Shown: positions 9,671 to 17,846 of the stretch, one piece after another
How positions within the stretch are numbered: the first letter of the stretch is position 1
Layout of the letters: every line of letters begins with the position of its first letter
Origin: Arthrobacter zhaoxinii
Lineage (GTDB): Bacteria; Actinomycetota; Actinomycetes; Actinomycetales; Micrococcaceae
Direction of reading: 5' to 3'
DNA length: 64,000 bases
Assembly: GCF_025244925.1 (NCBI RefSeq)
Contig: NZ_CP104275.1
Location: forward strand, 1,054,001 to 1,118,000
Made by a program: the position numbers and the translations under genes
Notes under the pieces: generated by a model
Told to the model about the DNA's origin: nothing
What the model saw: the letters and a program-made list of their open reading frames with translations, nothing else
Databases searched by the model: none

Positions 9671-9690
9671 ATGTTACCGGCTAGTAACAT
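9671..9690 (+). promoter_or_regulatory. Candidate operator overlapping the SDR promoter
   Basis: The inverted repeat ATGTTAC-CGGCTA-GTAACAT has perfect 7-bp arms. Its right arm contains TAACAT (9685-9690), the best -10 candidate for the SDR gene starting at 9700. An arrangement of this kind suits a dimeric repressor of TetR type. No regulator gene is adjacent. Confidence 0.5.
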
Positions 9691-9699
9691 AGGAGTGAG

Positions 9700-10575
9700 G
9701 TGCATTACCCTGTGGCTATGAGCATCCCCAACAGCACCCCGGAAACGGCGTCCAGGTCCCTCGCCGGACGCACCATCCTGATGTCCGGCGGAAGCCGCGG
9801 CATCGGCCTCGCCATTGCCCTGCGCGCAGCAGCGGACGGCGCGAACATCGCCATGCTCGCCAAAACGGCGGAGCCGCACCCGAAGCTGGAAGGTACTGTC
9901 TACACGGCCGCCGAACAGCTGGAAGCAGCCGGCGGCAAGGCCCTGCCGATCATCGGCGACGTGCGCCGCGACGAAGACGTTGCTCGCGCCGTCGAATCCA
10001 CCATCGAGCAGTTCGGCGGGATCGACATTGTCCTGAACAATGCCTCGGCCATCGACCTTTCCGGCACCGACGCCGTGACAATGAAGAGCTACGACCTGAT
10101 GGCCGATATCAACACCCGCGGCACCTTCATGCTCTCCAAGTTCTCCCTGGATGCCCTGCGCCGGTCCGGCAACGGACATATCCTGACGCTGTCCCCGCCC
10201 CTGAACCTGGATCCCAAGTGGGCCGGCGGCTACCTCGCCTACACGATGGCCAAGTACGGCATGTCCCTCACCACGCTGGGCCTGGCCGAGGAACTGAAGA
10301 ACGACGGCGTGTCCGTGAACTCGCTTTGGCCGGTGACCGGCATCAACACCGCAGCCATCCGGAACATGCCCGGCGGAGAGAAGCTGGCCGCCGCTTCCCG
10401 CAGCGCAGACATCATGGCGGACGCCGCGCACGCCATCCTCACCCGTCCCAGCGGTCAGTCCACCGGCAACTTCTACACCGATGAAGAGGTGCTGCGCGAG
10501 GAGGGCATCACGGATTTCAGCCGTTACGCACCCGGGGTTCCGGCGGACAAGCTGATGCCGGACTTCTTCCTCTAA
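9700..10575 (+). CDS. SDR family oxidoreductase, HSDL2-like
   Basis: 291 residues from the GTG at 9700, which follows AGGAG closely; GTG 9712 and ATG 9718 are alternative starts. It is a Rossmann-fold NAD(P)-dependent dehydrogenase with the cofactor motif SGGSRGIG, the NNAS motif, and a Y-x-x-x-K pair in AYTMAKYGMSL. The stretches LTLSPPLNLDPKWAG and NSLWPVTGINTAA are typical of the hydroxysteroid-dehydrogenase-like 2 group, thought to act on fatty acyl substrates. Divergence from accDE fits a lipid-related role; the substrate is unknown. Confidence 0.88.
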   Translation: MHYPVAMSIPNSTPETASRSLAGRTILMSGGSRGIGLAIALRAAADGANIAMLAKTAEPHPKLEGTVYTAAEQLEAAGGKALPIIGDVRRDEDVARAVESTIEQFGGIDIVLNNASAIDLSGTDAVTMKSYDLMADINTRGTFMLSKFSLDALRRSGNGHILTLSPPLNLDPKWAGGYLAYTMAKYGMSLTTLGLAEELKNDGVSVNSLWPVTGINTAAIRNMPGGEKLAAASRSADIMADAAHAILTRPSGQSTGNFYTDEEVLREEGITDFSRYAPGVPADKLMPDFFL

Positions 10576-10622
10576 CCGCTGCCGCCGGACCGGGTGCGGA
10601 GGGAATGTCAGGGCGCCCGCGT

Positions 10623-10628
10623 AAGATC
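10623..10628 (+). promoter_or_regulatory. -10 box of birA (leaderless arrangement)
   Basis: TAAGAT ends six bases before the ATG at 10635, which puts the transcription start at or next to the start codon. This supports the internal ATG rather than the one at 10605. Confidence 0.55.
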
Positions 10629-10634
10629 GGAAGA

Positions 10635-11522
10635 ATGCAACTGCACTACTCCAGCATGGAAAGACCGGCCCTGGATCCCGGCCGCCTGAGGGCGGCCCTG
10701 GTGGCGCCCAACGGTCCCTTCGCTGCGCTGGACGTAGTAGCGGAAACCGGATCCACCAATACGGACCTCGCGGACGCGGCACGGCTGCGCCCCTGGGAAG
10801 TGCCGGACCTGACCGTCCTGACCGCCGAGCTGCAGACCGCGGGCCGCGGCAGGATGGACCGCAGCTGGGTGGCCCCGGAACGCTCCTCGCTGTTCGTCAG
10901 CGTGCTCCTGCGGCCCGTGAATTCTTCCGGCCGGCCCCTGCCCACAACCTCCTACGGCTGGCTGTCGCTGCTGGCCGCCCTGGCCATGGCTGAAAGCGTG
11001 GCCGCGCGCACCGGCGTCGAAGCCCGGCTGAAGTGGCCGAACGACGTCATGGTGGACGGCCGGAAGCTCGCCGGCGTGCTGGCACAGTTGGTTCCCTCGT
11101 CCGACGGCGGCCCCCCGGCCGTGGTGGTTGGCGCCGGACTGAACGTCAGCCTTACCGACGAAGACCTGCCCGTCCCCACCGCCACCAGCCTGCTGATGGA
11201 GTACGCCTCCACCACGGACCGCAATGTCCTGCTGCAGGATTACCTGCTGGCGCTGGCGGCACGGTACCGGGCGTTCTGTTCCGTGGACGGAGACCCGGAG
11301 GCAGTGCCGGCCGGACGGCAGGACGCGCTGCGGGACGAGATCACCGCACGTCTGGGCACCCTGGGCCGCAGCGTGAGCGCACAGCTGCCCGGCGGCAGTG
11401 TACTTACCGGGCGTGCCGTGGCGCTGGCGCCCACCGGTGCGCTCGTGATTGTCGACGGCGTCGGTGCCGCGCACACCGTCAGCGCGGCCGACGTCGTTCA
11501 CCTGCGCCCCGAGCAGCCGTGA
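10635..11522 (+). CDS. birA: Biotin--[acetyl-CoA-carboxylase] ligase
   Basis: 295 residues. It activates biotin as biotinyl-AMP and attaches it to the BCCP lysine, here most likely Lys566 of AccA3. The ligase signatures are GSTNTDL, AGRGRMDRSWV (biotinyl-AMP loop) and KWPNDVMVDGRKLAGVL, with a C-terminal SH3-like domain (about 245-290). There is no N-terminal helix-turn-helix, so it is a monofunctional ligase and not a transcriptional repressor. I chose ATG 10635 because a -10 box sits six bases upstream; ATG 10605 is in frame but has its purine-rich stretch too close. The PH-domain gene follows 34 bases later, as in mycobacterial birA loci. Confidence 0.93.
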   Translation: MQLHYSSMERPALDPGRLRAALVAPNGPFAALDVVAETGSTNTDLADAARLRPWEVPDLTVLTAELQTAGRGRMDRSWVAPERSSLFVSVLLRPVNSSGRPLPTTSYGWLSLLAALAMAESVAARTGVEARLKWPNDVMVDGRKLAGVLAQLVPSSDGGPPAVVVGAGLNVSLTDEDLPVPTATSLLMEYASTTDRNVLLQDYLLALAARYRAFCSVDGDPEAVPAGRQDALRDEITARLGTLGRSVSAQLPGGSVLTGRAVALAPTGALVIVDGVGAAHTVSAADVVHLRPEQP

Positions 11523-11556
11523 GGGCTGTCCCGGCCCGCCTGCGGGGAGGCACTCC

Positions 11557-12126
11557 GTGCGCCTGAAACTCTCGCCCGGTGAGCAAATCATTGCCGCCGG
11601 GCGCCCGCATGCCCGTTCCCTGTGGAAGCCGCTGACGCTGGCGGGAATCACGGGGGCGCTGGCCGGCTACGCGTTCGGATGGCTCGGCCGGGACACGCTG
11701 CCCGGACAGCTGGGCGAATTCAGCCCCTACCTGCAGGCTGTGGCTGTTGTCCTGGCCGTGCTGGTGCTGGCCCGGTACTGCATTCCGCCGGTCCTGCGAT
11801 GGTTCGCCGGGCGCATCATCCTCACCGACCGGAGGCTGATCCAGCGGCAGGGAGTGCTGATGCGCCGTGAGCATGAAATAGCCCTGGCTGCCATCTACCA
11901 GCTGGAAATCCGGCAGTCCGTGACGGACCGGATGCAGCGCAGCGGCACCCTCATCCTTGATCTGGGCCACGGGCGGATTATGCAGTATCCGGCCGTGCCC
12001 GAGGTGCACCGATTCCGCTCCATTGTGGTGGCCGCCATCGGGCAGCTGCCGCTGACTGCCATGTTCGATGGTGTAGATATGGAAACAAACGGGGGATACG
12101 ACTACGAAGGGAGGGACGATGACTGA
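11557..12126 (+). CDS. PH domain-containing membrane protein
   Basis: 189 residues from a GTG with GGGGAGG six bases upstream. Two transmembrane helices (about residues 25-45 and 58-80) are followed by a bacterial PH-like domain. That domain begins at IILTDRRLIQRQGVLMRREHEIALAAI, the typical start of the YdbT/bPH2 type. A short acidic tail ends the protein. The family's function is unknown. In Mycobacterium tuberculosis, as I recall, a similar protein (Rv3278c) follows birA, so the pairing is conserved. The last 8 bases overlap the adenylate cyclase gene. Confidence 0.85.
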   Translation: MRLKLSPGEQIIAAGRPHARSLWKPLTLAGITGALAGYAFGWLGRDTLPGQLGEFSPYLQAVAVVLAVLVLARYCIPPVLRWFAGRIILTDRRLIQRQGVLMRREHEIALAAIYQLEIRQSVTDRMQRSGTLILDLGHGRIMQYPAVPEVHRFRSIVVAAIGQLPLTAMFDGVDMETNGGYDYEGRDDD

Positions 12127-13267
12127 TGCCGGCCACGGCGGGTCCGGCCCCGCGAGCCACCCCGAACCGATAACCCGGCCAATCCAGCCGGTGCCGGTAC
12201 GGCGTCCCGACTACACCCATGCCGGCACGGGTACCGAGATTGACCGCGAGGACGTCCGCAGGCTCGAGGCGCAGCTGCTGGGCGGACCGCGGACGCTTAA
12301 GCGCCGGGAGGCTGCCGCCGAAGCGGGCGTGTCCCTGCTTTCCGCCCGCAAGCTCTGGCGCGCCATGGGCTTTCCGAACCTCGACGACGACGCCGTCTTC
12401 TTCACCGAACAGGACCGCGAGGCCCTGAGCACCGTGATTGAACTGGTGCGCGATGAACAGCTCACCGAGGAAGCGGCTATTTCCATCATGCGGTCCATCG
12501 GGCAGATGACGGACCGGATGGTGGTGTGGCAGGTCGAAGCGCTGGTGGAGGAAATGGTGGTCCGCCGCGGGATCACCGACGCCGAAGCCCGCAAGCGCCT
12601 GGTCGAGGCTCTTCCCGACCTCATCGAGCCGCTCGAAAAGACCCTCGTGTACGCCTGGAAACGCCAGCTCAATGCCGCCGTCCAGCGCCTCGCCCTGCGC
12701 GCCGAGGCCGGTCTGGCCAGCCACGACGACGCCGCCTCCGACGATGCGCCGCTTCCGCTGGCACGCGCCGTGGGTTTCGCCGATCTGGTCTCCTATACGA
12801 GCCTTTCCCGGCAGATGAATGAGAAGACACTGGCCCAGATGGTGCAGCGCTTTGAGCACAAGTGCGCCGAAATCATCTCGGTGGGCGGCGGCCGGCTGGT
12901 CAAGACCATCGGCGACGAAGTCCTGTTCAACGCCGAAACGCCCGAGGCCGGTGCCGAAATCTCCCTGGCGCTGGCGAAGGCGTTCACGGAGGACGAGCTG
13001 CTGCCCTCGGCCCGGGTGTCCCTGGTCTGGGGCCGGGTGCTTTCCCGGCTGGGGGATATCTACGGCCCCACCGTCAACCTGGCCTCCCGGCTGACCTCGC
13101 TGGCCGAACCCGGCACTGTCCTCACCGATGCCTCCACCGCTGCCGCGCTGAAGGACAACCCGAAGTTTGTGCTGATTCCGCACCAGCCGCGCAATGTCCG
13201 GGGGTTCGGGGAGATCCATCCGGTGACCCTGGCCCGGGGGACCGGATCGGGACTCGTGCTCGACTAG
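12119..13267 (+). CDS. Class III adenylate cyclase with N-terminal regulatory domain (Rv1264-like)
   Basis: 382 residues; it makes cAMP from ATP. Residues about 40-200 form an all-helical domain like the pH-sensing autoinhibitory domain of mycobacterial Rv1264. The catalytic domain (about 212-375) has both metal aspartates (Asp222 in GFADLVSYT, Asp266 in KTIGDEVLF), the adenine-selecting Lys262 and Asp313, and the transition-state pair Asn320 and Arg324 in GPTVNLASRL. All key residues are present, so it should be active as a homodimer. The ATG overlaps the PH-protein gene by eight bases and has GGGAGGGA upstream, so the two are coupled. Acid-regulated cAMP signalling is an inference from Rv1264. 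Confidence 0.9.
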   Translation: MTDAGHGGSGPASHPEPITRPIQPVPVRRPDYTHAGTGTEIDREDVRRLEAQLLGGPRTLKRREAAAEAGVSLLSARKLWRAMGFPNLDDDAVFFTEQDREALSTVIELVRDEQLTEEAAISIMRSIGQMTDRMVVWQVEALVEEMVVRRGITDAEARKRLVEALPDLIEPLEKTLVYAWKRQLNAAVQRLALRAEAGLASHDDAASDDAPLPLARAVGFADLVSYTSLSRQMNEKTLAQMVQRFEHKCAEIISVGGGRLVKTIGDEVLFNAETPEAGAEISLALAKAFTEDELLPSARVSLVWGRVLSRLGDIYGPTVNLASRLTSLAEPGTVLTDASTAAALKDNPKFVLIPHQPRNVRGFGEIHPVTLARGTGSGLVLD

Positions 13268-13324
13268 CCTTCCGCCCATGTCGAAGCTGCGCGCTGTGCC
13301 TAAGCCGTGGCGGCTGTCGTCGGT

Positions 13325-13330
13325 TAGGGT
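13325..13330 (+). promoter_or_regulatory. Putative -10 box for the PP2C gene
   Basis: TAGGGT matches TAnnnT and lies 57 bases upstream of the PP2C start, in the 120-base gap after the cyclase gene. No clear -35 element is seen. Confidence 0.35.
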
Positions 13331-13387
13331 ATGAGGGAGATATGCGTAAGCCAGATCACTTTAGTAAACCTGCCGAATAGGGCGTGA

Positions 13388-14215
13388 ATGAACTCCGACG
13401 AAACTGCATCCCCGGATACTGACCTGCACGCTGTGTTTGGTTACGCCTCCGACCGGGGACTGCGACGCGAATTGAATGAAGACTCGCTTATCGCTGCCGA
13501 CCCGATCTTCGCTGTCGCAGACGGCATGGGCGGACATGAAGCAGGAGAGGTGGCGAGCAGCATCTGCGTCCGGACCCTCGGTGATTCCCCGATCGTAGGG
13601 AAACATCTGCCGGAGTTTTCGGCCGAGCAGCTGGAGGCATTGATTGGAGAGTCAGACCGCCGCATCCGTGAAGCCACGGGTGGGCGCGCCGGCACTACGC
13701 TGACCGGTGCGGTCCTTGTCCGGGAAGGGGGAAAGCCTCACTGGCTTGTCTTCAACGTCGGCGATTCCCGTACCTACCGGCTCAGCTCCGGGGTCTTGGC
13801 ACAGGTCACCGTGGACCACAGCGAAGTGCAGGAACTGGTGGACCTGGGGCAGATCACCGCAGACGAGGCGCTGGTGCATCCGCGCCGCCATGTGGTCACC
13901 CGCGCACTGGGAACGGGCAACGACGCCGAGGCCGATTTCTGGCTCATCCCCGTGGAGCCCGGAGACCGGCTCATGGTGTGTTCCGACGGATTGACCGGCG
14001 AGGTTGCCGACGCCCACATCTTCCAGGTCCTCACCTCCGTGCCGAACCCGCAGGACGCGTGCTCGGCCCTGGTTCAAGCCGCTCTGCGCTCGGGCGGACG
14101 GGACAACATTACAGTTTTGGTAGTCGACGCCGAGGGTGCCGCCAACAGCGGCGAGGGGTCCGACGCCGTCACCCTGACGGGGACGCCGGCAGACTCCACC
14201 GACTTGTCCGAATAA
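13388..14215 (+). CDS. PP2C-family serine/threonine protein phosphatase
   Basis: 275 residues, a single PP2C catalytic domain with no membrane segment. It shows the metal-binding motifs ELNEDS (Asp32) and VADGMGGHEAGE (Asp45-Gly46), the internal VFNVGDSRTYRL, LMVCSDGLTGEV with the third metal aspartate, and GGRDNITVLVV near the end. It should remove phosphate from Ser/Thr residues of kinase targets, and is similar to actinobacterial PstP without the membrane anchor. No Ser/Thr kinase gene is in the window, so its partner lies elsewhere. The C-terminal 25 residues are low complexity. Confidence 0.92.
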   Translation: MNSDETASPDTDLHAVFGYASDRGLRRELNEDSLIAADPIFAVADGMGGHEAGEVASSICVRTLGDSPIVGKHLPEFSAEQLEALIGESDRRIREATGGRAGTTLTGAVLVREGGKPHWLVFNVGDSRTYRLSSGVLAQVTVDHSEVQELVDLGQITADEALVHPRRHVVTRALGTGNDAEADFWLIPVEPGDRLMVCSDGLTGEVADAHIFQVLTSVPNPQDACSALVQAALRSGGRDNITVLVVDAEGAANSGEGSDAVTLTGTPADSTDLSE

Positions 14216-14252
14216 GCTTGACGAATACAACCCGCACCACCGAAGGAGCCTA

Positions 14253-14570
14253 ATGAGCAAGAACCCGGACATGGAAGAGCGCGTACTGAGTGATTGGAGC
14301 CGCCGCCTGACCCAGGCACTGCAGATCCTGGATCTGGAAGTGGACCACAAGATGCTCGTGGAACTGGGCGAAAAGTCCGCGCAGAGCGTCTCCGGCAACG
14401 CAGGCGTGATCAGCGCCTTTGTCGTTGGGTACGCGGCAGGGCTTACTACCACCAGCGGGCGGAAGGGTGCGGATGAGGCAGTCCAGAAGGCTGCGGACAC
14501 TGCTTTCCAGCTGGCCGAGACCGGTGTGGACGGACCGGATAATCCGGGCTGGAAGGGTTCTGCGCAGTAA
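14253..14570 (+). CDS. DUF6457 domain-containing protein
   Basis: 105 residues with a good GAAGGAG ribosome site. It begins DWSRRLTQALQILDLEVDH and contains SGNAGVISAFVVGYAAGL, the features I associate with DUF6457. That domain is often found near, or fused to, molybdenum cofactor proteins such as MobA-like nucleotidyltransferases. Here it faces an FdhF/YdeP molybdopterin oxidoreductase across a shared terminator, which fits a role in molybdoenzyme maturation. It could fold as a small helical protein; no catalytic residues are recognisable. Confidence 0.75.
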   Translation: MSKNPDMEERVLSDWSRRLTQALQILDLEVDHKMLVELGEKSAQSVSGNAGVISAFVVGYAAGLTTTSGRKGADEAVQKAADTAFQLAETGVDGPDNPGWKGSAQ

Positions 14571-14619
14571 AGGGCAGAATCGAATGCACTGACCGTCAGC
14601 GCTCATAAGGCGCAGATAG

Positions 14620-14664
14620 ACGCACGAGAGGCCAGGACCGAAGTCCTGGCCTCTCGTGCGTTTT
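14620..14664. terminator. Bidirectional intrinsic terminator
   Basis: A perfect 19-bp stem (14620-14638 with 14643-14661) with a CGAA tetraloop is followed by TTTT. It lies between the convergent DUF6457 and fdhF-like genes, 11 bases from the latter's stop, and probably serves both. Confidence 0.92.
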
Positions 14665-14675
14665 GCCTAGGACTG

Positions 14676-17024
14676 CTAGGCGTTTACCTTGGTGCGGCGC
14701 ATCTTATCCTCGGGTCCGCTGGCCGGCTGTGCGGCAGGCTCTACCCGGACCACAACGGCCTTGGAGACAGGGGTGTTGCTGCCCTCGGCTACATGGTCCA
14801 TCGGTACCAGCACGTTGGCCTCGGGGTAGTAGGCGGCAACGCAGCCCTTGGGGGTGGGATAGGAAACCACCCGGAAGTTACGCACCACCCGCTCGACGCC
14901 GTCCTTGTAGACGCCGTGGATATCGATCTGCTGGCCGTCCGCCAGACCGAGTTCCTCGATATCCCCGGAGTTCATAAACAGGATGTGGCGGCCGCCCTTG
15001 ATGCCGCGGTACCGGTCATTGTGCCCGTAAATGGTGGTGTTCCACTGATCGTGGGAGCGCAGGCTCTGCAGCAGCAGCGTGCCTTCCGGACGCTCAACAG
15101 CTTCGAGGTCATTGACCGTCAGGACGGCCTTGCCGGTGGGCGTGTTGAAGGTCCGCGAATCGCGGGGACCGTTGGGGAGCACGAACCCGCCGTCCTGGCG
15201 GATCCGTTCGTTGTAGTTTTCGCAGCCCACAACCACCCGGGAGATGTGGTCCCGGATCAGGTCGTAGTCCTTCTCGTAGCCGGCCCAGTCTGCGTCGATC
15301 CGGTCGCCGATCACCAGGGCACCGAGGCGCGCCACGACGGCGGGTTCGGAGAGCAGGTTCTTTGACACCGGCGCCACGCCGCCGTGCGAAGCATGCACCA
15401 CGCAGACGGTGTCTTCCACTGAGACAAACTGGCGGCCGGTTTCCTGGTCGTCGAATTCCGTGCGCCCCAGGACCGGAAGGATGAGTGCTTCCTTGCCGGT
15501 GACGAGGTGCGAGCGGTTCAGCTTGATCGACATCTGGACCGTCATATCGGTCTTCACCATGGCAGCCTCGGCAAAGTGGGTGTCCGAGATGGCGGAGATC
15601 AGGTTGCCGCCCAGTGCCATAAAGAACTTGATGCGTCCGTCATGCATCCGGTGGAACGTTTCGACGGCGTCGGCACCGTGCTCGCGGGGCGGGTCGAAGT
15701 TGAACTCCTTGCCCAGCGAATCGAGGAACGCCGGCGGCATCTGCTCCCAGATACCCATGGTGCGGTCGCCCTGGACGTTGCTGTGCCCGCGGATCGGGGC
15801 GGCGCCGGCGCCGGGCTTACCGATGTTGCCGCGCAGCAGCAGCAGGTTGATGATCTCCTTGATGGTGGCGACACCCTTTTTCTGCTGGGTGATGCCCATG
15901 GCCCAAGTGATGATCACCTTTTCCGCACGCAGGTAGCGGTCGGCCAGCTCGTCGATTTCCTCGACGCGCAGCCCGGTGGCTTCAAGGACTTCGTCGTCGT
16001 CAAGGAGCATGATGTGCTCCTTGAGGTCCGCGAGGCCCTCGCAGTGCTTTTCCAGGAAGTCGTGGTCCAGGACGGTTCCCGGATTCTTTTCCTCGGCCTC
16101 GAAGACCCGCTTGGAGATGGCCTGGAGCAGGGCCATGTCACCGCCGAGCCGGATCTGCAGGAACTGGTCGGCCAGTTCCGTGCCCTTGCCGGCGATGCCG
16201 CGGGGTTTCTGCGGGTTCTTGTAGCGCTTCAGTCCTGCTTCGGGGAGCGGGTTGACGGCGACGATGTTGCCGCCGTTGCGCTTGCAGTCCTCCAGGGCGG
16301 TCAGCATACGCGGGTGGTTGGTGCCCGGGTTCTGGCCCATCAGGATGATCAGGTCGGCTTTTTCGAAGTCGTCATAGGCCACCGTGGCCTTACCGATGCC
16401 GATGGTCTGGCCCATGCCCCAGCCCGAGGACTCGTGGCACATGTTGGAGCAGTCCGGCAGGTTGTTCGTACCGTAGGCGCGGATGAACAACTGGTAGAGG
16501 AAGGCGGCCTCGTTGGAGGTACGCCCGCTGGTGTAGAACGCAGCCTCGTCGGGGGAGTCCAGGGCCTTGAGCCGGTCGGCCACAATGCCGAGCGCCTCAT
16601 CCCAGCCGACGGGACGGTAGTGGTCTTCGCCCGCGGGCTTGTACAGAGGCTCGGTGAGCCGGCCCTGCATACCCATCCAGTATTCGCTGCGTTCGCGCAG
16701 CTCCGTGAGGCTGTGTTCCGCCCAGAACTCCGAGGGAATGACAACCGGCGTGGCTTCCCACGTGACGGCCTTGACGCCTTCCTCGCAGTATTCAAAGGGA
16801 CTGCGGTCCTTGGGATCGGGCCAGGCACAGCTCGGGCAGTCGAACCCGTGCTTCTGGTTCATCTTGAAAGTAGCACCCAGGGCACGGGAGAGCCCCATGT
16901 TCTCAATGGCCGGTTTCATGGAGTGGTAGACGGCAGGGATGCCGGCTGCCCATTCCTTCGGATGCCCCTTAACCTCTATGTCGTTCTCATTCACTTCTTT
17001 TACGCGGGGTTCTTTCCTGGCCAC
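14676..17024 (-). CDS. FdhF/YdeP family molybdopterin oxidoreductase
   Basis: 782 residues from a GTG with GAAGGGA upstream. It belongs to the formate-dehydrogenase-like FdhF/YdeP group that binds bis-MGD. Visible features are GFDCPSCAWPDP near the N terminus in place of the usual four-cysteine Fe-S motif, YTSGRTSNEAAFLYQLF, SNMCHESSGWGMGQTIG, LILMGQNPGTNHPRM, and RGHSNVQGDRTMGI. The cysteine in NMCHESS is the likely counterpart of the Sec/Cys molybdenum ligand of formate dehydrogenases. The C-terminal region (about 640-760) is the molybdopterin dinucleotide-binding beta-barrel. There is no Tat signal, so it is cytoplasmic. YdeP is linked to acid resistance in E. coli; the true substrate is not known. 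Confidence 0.88.
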   Translation of the reverse strand: MARKEPRVKEVNENDIEVKGHPKEWAAGIPAVYHSMKPAIENMGLSRALGATFKMNQKHGFDCPSCAWPDPKDRSPFEYCEEGVKAVTWEATPVVIPSEFWAEHSLTELRERSEYWMGMQGRLTEPLYKPAGEDHYRPVGWDEALGIVADRLKALDSPDEAAFYTSGRTSNEAAFLYQLFIRAYGTNNLPDCSNMCHESSGWGMGQTIGIGKATVAYDDFEKADLIILMGQNPGTNHPRMLTALEDCKRNGGNIVAVNPLPEAGLKRYKNPQKPRGIAGKGTELADQFLQIRLGGDMALLQAISKRVFEAEEKNPGTVLDHDFLEKHCEGLADLKEHIMLLDDDEVLEATGLRVEEIDELADRYLRAEKVIITWAMGITQQKKGVATIKEIINLLLLRGNIGKPGAGAAPIRGHSNVQGDRTMGIWEQMPPAFLDSLGKEFNFDPPREHGADAVETFHRMHDGRIKFFMALGGNLISAISDTHFAEAAMVKTDMTVQMSIKLNRSHLVTGKEALILPVLGRTEFDDQETGRQFVSVEDTVCVVHASHGGVAPVSKNLLSEPAVVARLGALVIGDRIDADWAGYEKDYDLIRDHISRVVVGCENYNERIRQDGGFVLPNGPRDSRTFNTPTGKAVLTVNDLEAVERPEGTLLLQSLRSHDQWNTTIYGHNDRYRGIKGGRHILFMNSGDIEELGLADGQQIDIHGVYKDGVERVVRNFRVVSYPTPKGCVAAYYPEANVLVPMDHVAEGSNTPVSKAVVVRVEPAAQPASGPEDKMRRTKVNA

Positions 17025-17327
17025 GCCGCACTTCCCTTCATCGCTTAGCTGCAGGTACGCCGTAGGCGAACTAGACTCTCCCGCAGTTTACCTACCATTA
17101 GGCCTAACCGTCAGGCCGCACCGCCGCAAGCGCTGCGGCAGTCGGGCCGCGTCCCTTCACTCCCGAACGATGGCGGGGCACCTGGGCGCCGTTGGGACCG
17201 GTACGAAGTAGTCTCAAGCGTTGGTGAATTGCCTCCGGATTTGCACACCGGATTTCCTTGACCGTTTTCCATTCTGTGGGTTTGATGGGTGGCTACTGAT
17301 GTCCAGGGGCCACAAGTGGGGGAGCCG
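17025..17327. other. Divergent intergenic region between fdhF-like and YezG-like genes
   Basis: 303 bases without a supported gene. It holds the fdhF ribosome site (next to 17024), a perfect 10-bp palindrome TTAGGCCTAA at 17098-17107, and the start-proximal GGGGGAG of the YezG-like gene. No RNA gene or terminator is evident. The region marks the left edge of the accessory patch. Confidence 0.5.
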
Positions 17328-17777
17328 GTGTCTGAGGAATTGGCGGGTCTGGATCTGGTTTTGCGGCGGACGGAGCTGGAAAAGGATCTGGCCCGTGTTC
17401 TTGACGAGGGTGTGCCGGGTGGCTGGCAGTCATTGAAGTTTGAGGCTCGTTCTGCGGGCAAGGTGACGGAATCGCTGACCTATGTTTACCGTAATGGTGT
17501 CGAAGAGCGGGCAAACTCGAAGGCCGCCTTTTCGCTGTTGAGGCCATTGCGCAAGCTGATGTATCGGCCGGACTACGGCACCTGGTTTTCGATGGAGATG
17601 CACCTCGATAACCAAGGCCATGTCGAAACGCACTACAACTTTGATGAGGAAGCGGACTGGAGCTTCCCGCTTGCGGATCGGTCCTATCAGCAAGACCAGC
17701 AGAGGTTCCCGCGGGATCCCGAGCACATTCCGGCGTGGCTGGCGCCGAAGCTTGGGCTTGGCAGCGCTTCCAACTAG
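17328..17777 (+). CDS. YezG-like immunity protein, copy A
   Basis: 149 residues from the GTG at 17328. I chose this start because the tandem copy B aligns exactly from its own GTG (VSEELAG against VSEQLAG). Conserved between A and B are LVLRRTELE, LRKLMYR, YGTWFSM/L, a DNQGH-E-THYN-DEE-DWSFPL block (about 98-121) and RFPR-PEHIPAWLAPKLGLGS at the end. The W-F, G-H and acidic-aromatic pattern resembles the YezG/DUF600 antitoxin family, which neutralises secreted nuclease toxins of the LXG/WXG type. There is no signal peptide, so it is cytoplasmic. No toxin gene is next to it. Confidence 0.7.
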   Translation: MSEELAGLDLVLRRTELEKDLARVLDEGVPGGWQSLKFEARSAGKVTESLTYVYRNGVEERANSKAAFSLLRPLRKLMYRPDYGTWFSMEMHLDNQGHVETHYNFDEEADWSFPLADRSYQQDQQRFPRDPEHIPAWLAPKLGLGSASN

Positions 17778-17846
17778 TTCCACGGGGTGGGAGCCGCTCC
17801 CGCCCGAGCAGTAGCTGTAATCATTCGATCATGAGGGGGGTGGCCT

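Noticed and set aside
14676..17024. Selenocysteine in the FdhF-like protein
   Set aside because: No in-frame TGA is present; a cysteine in CHESS occupies the likely ligand position.
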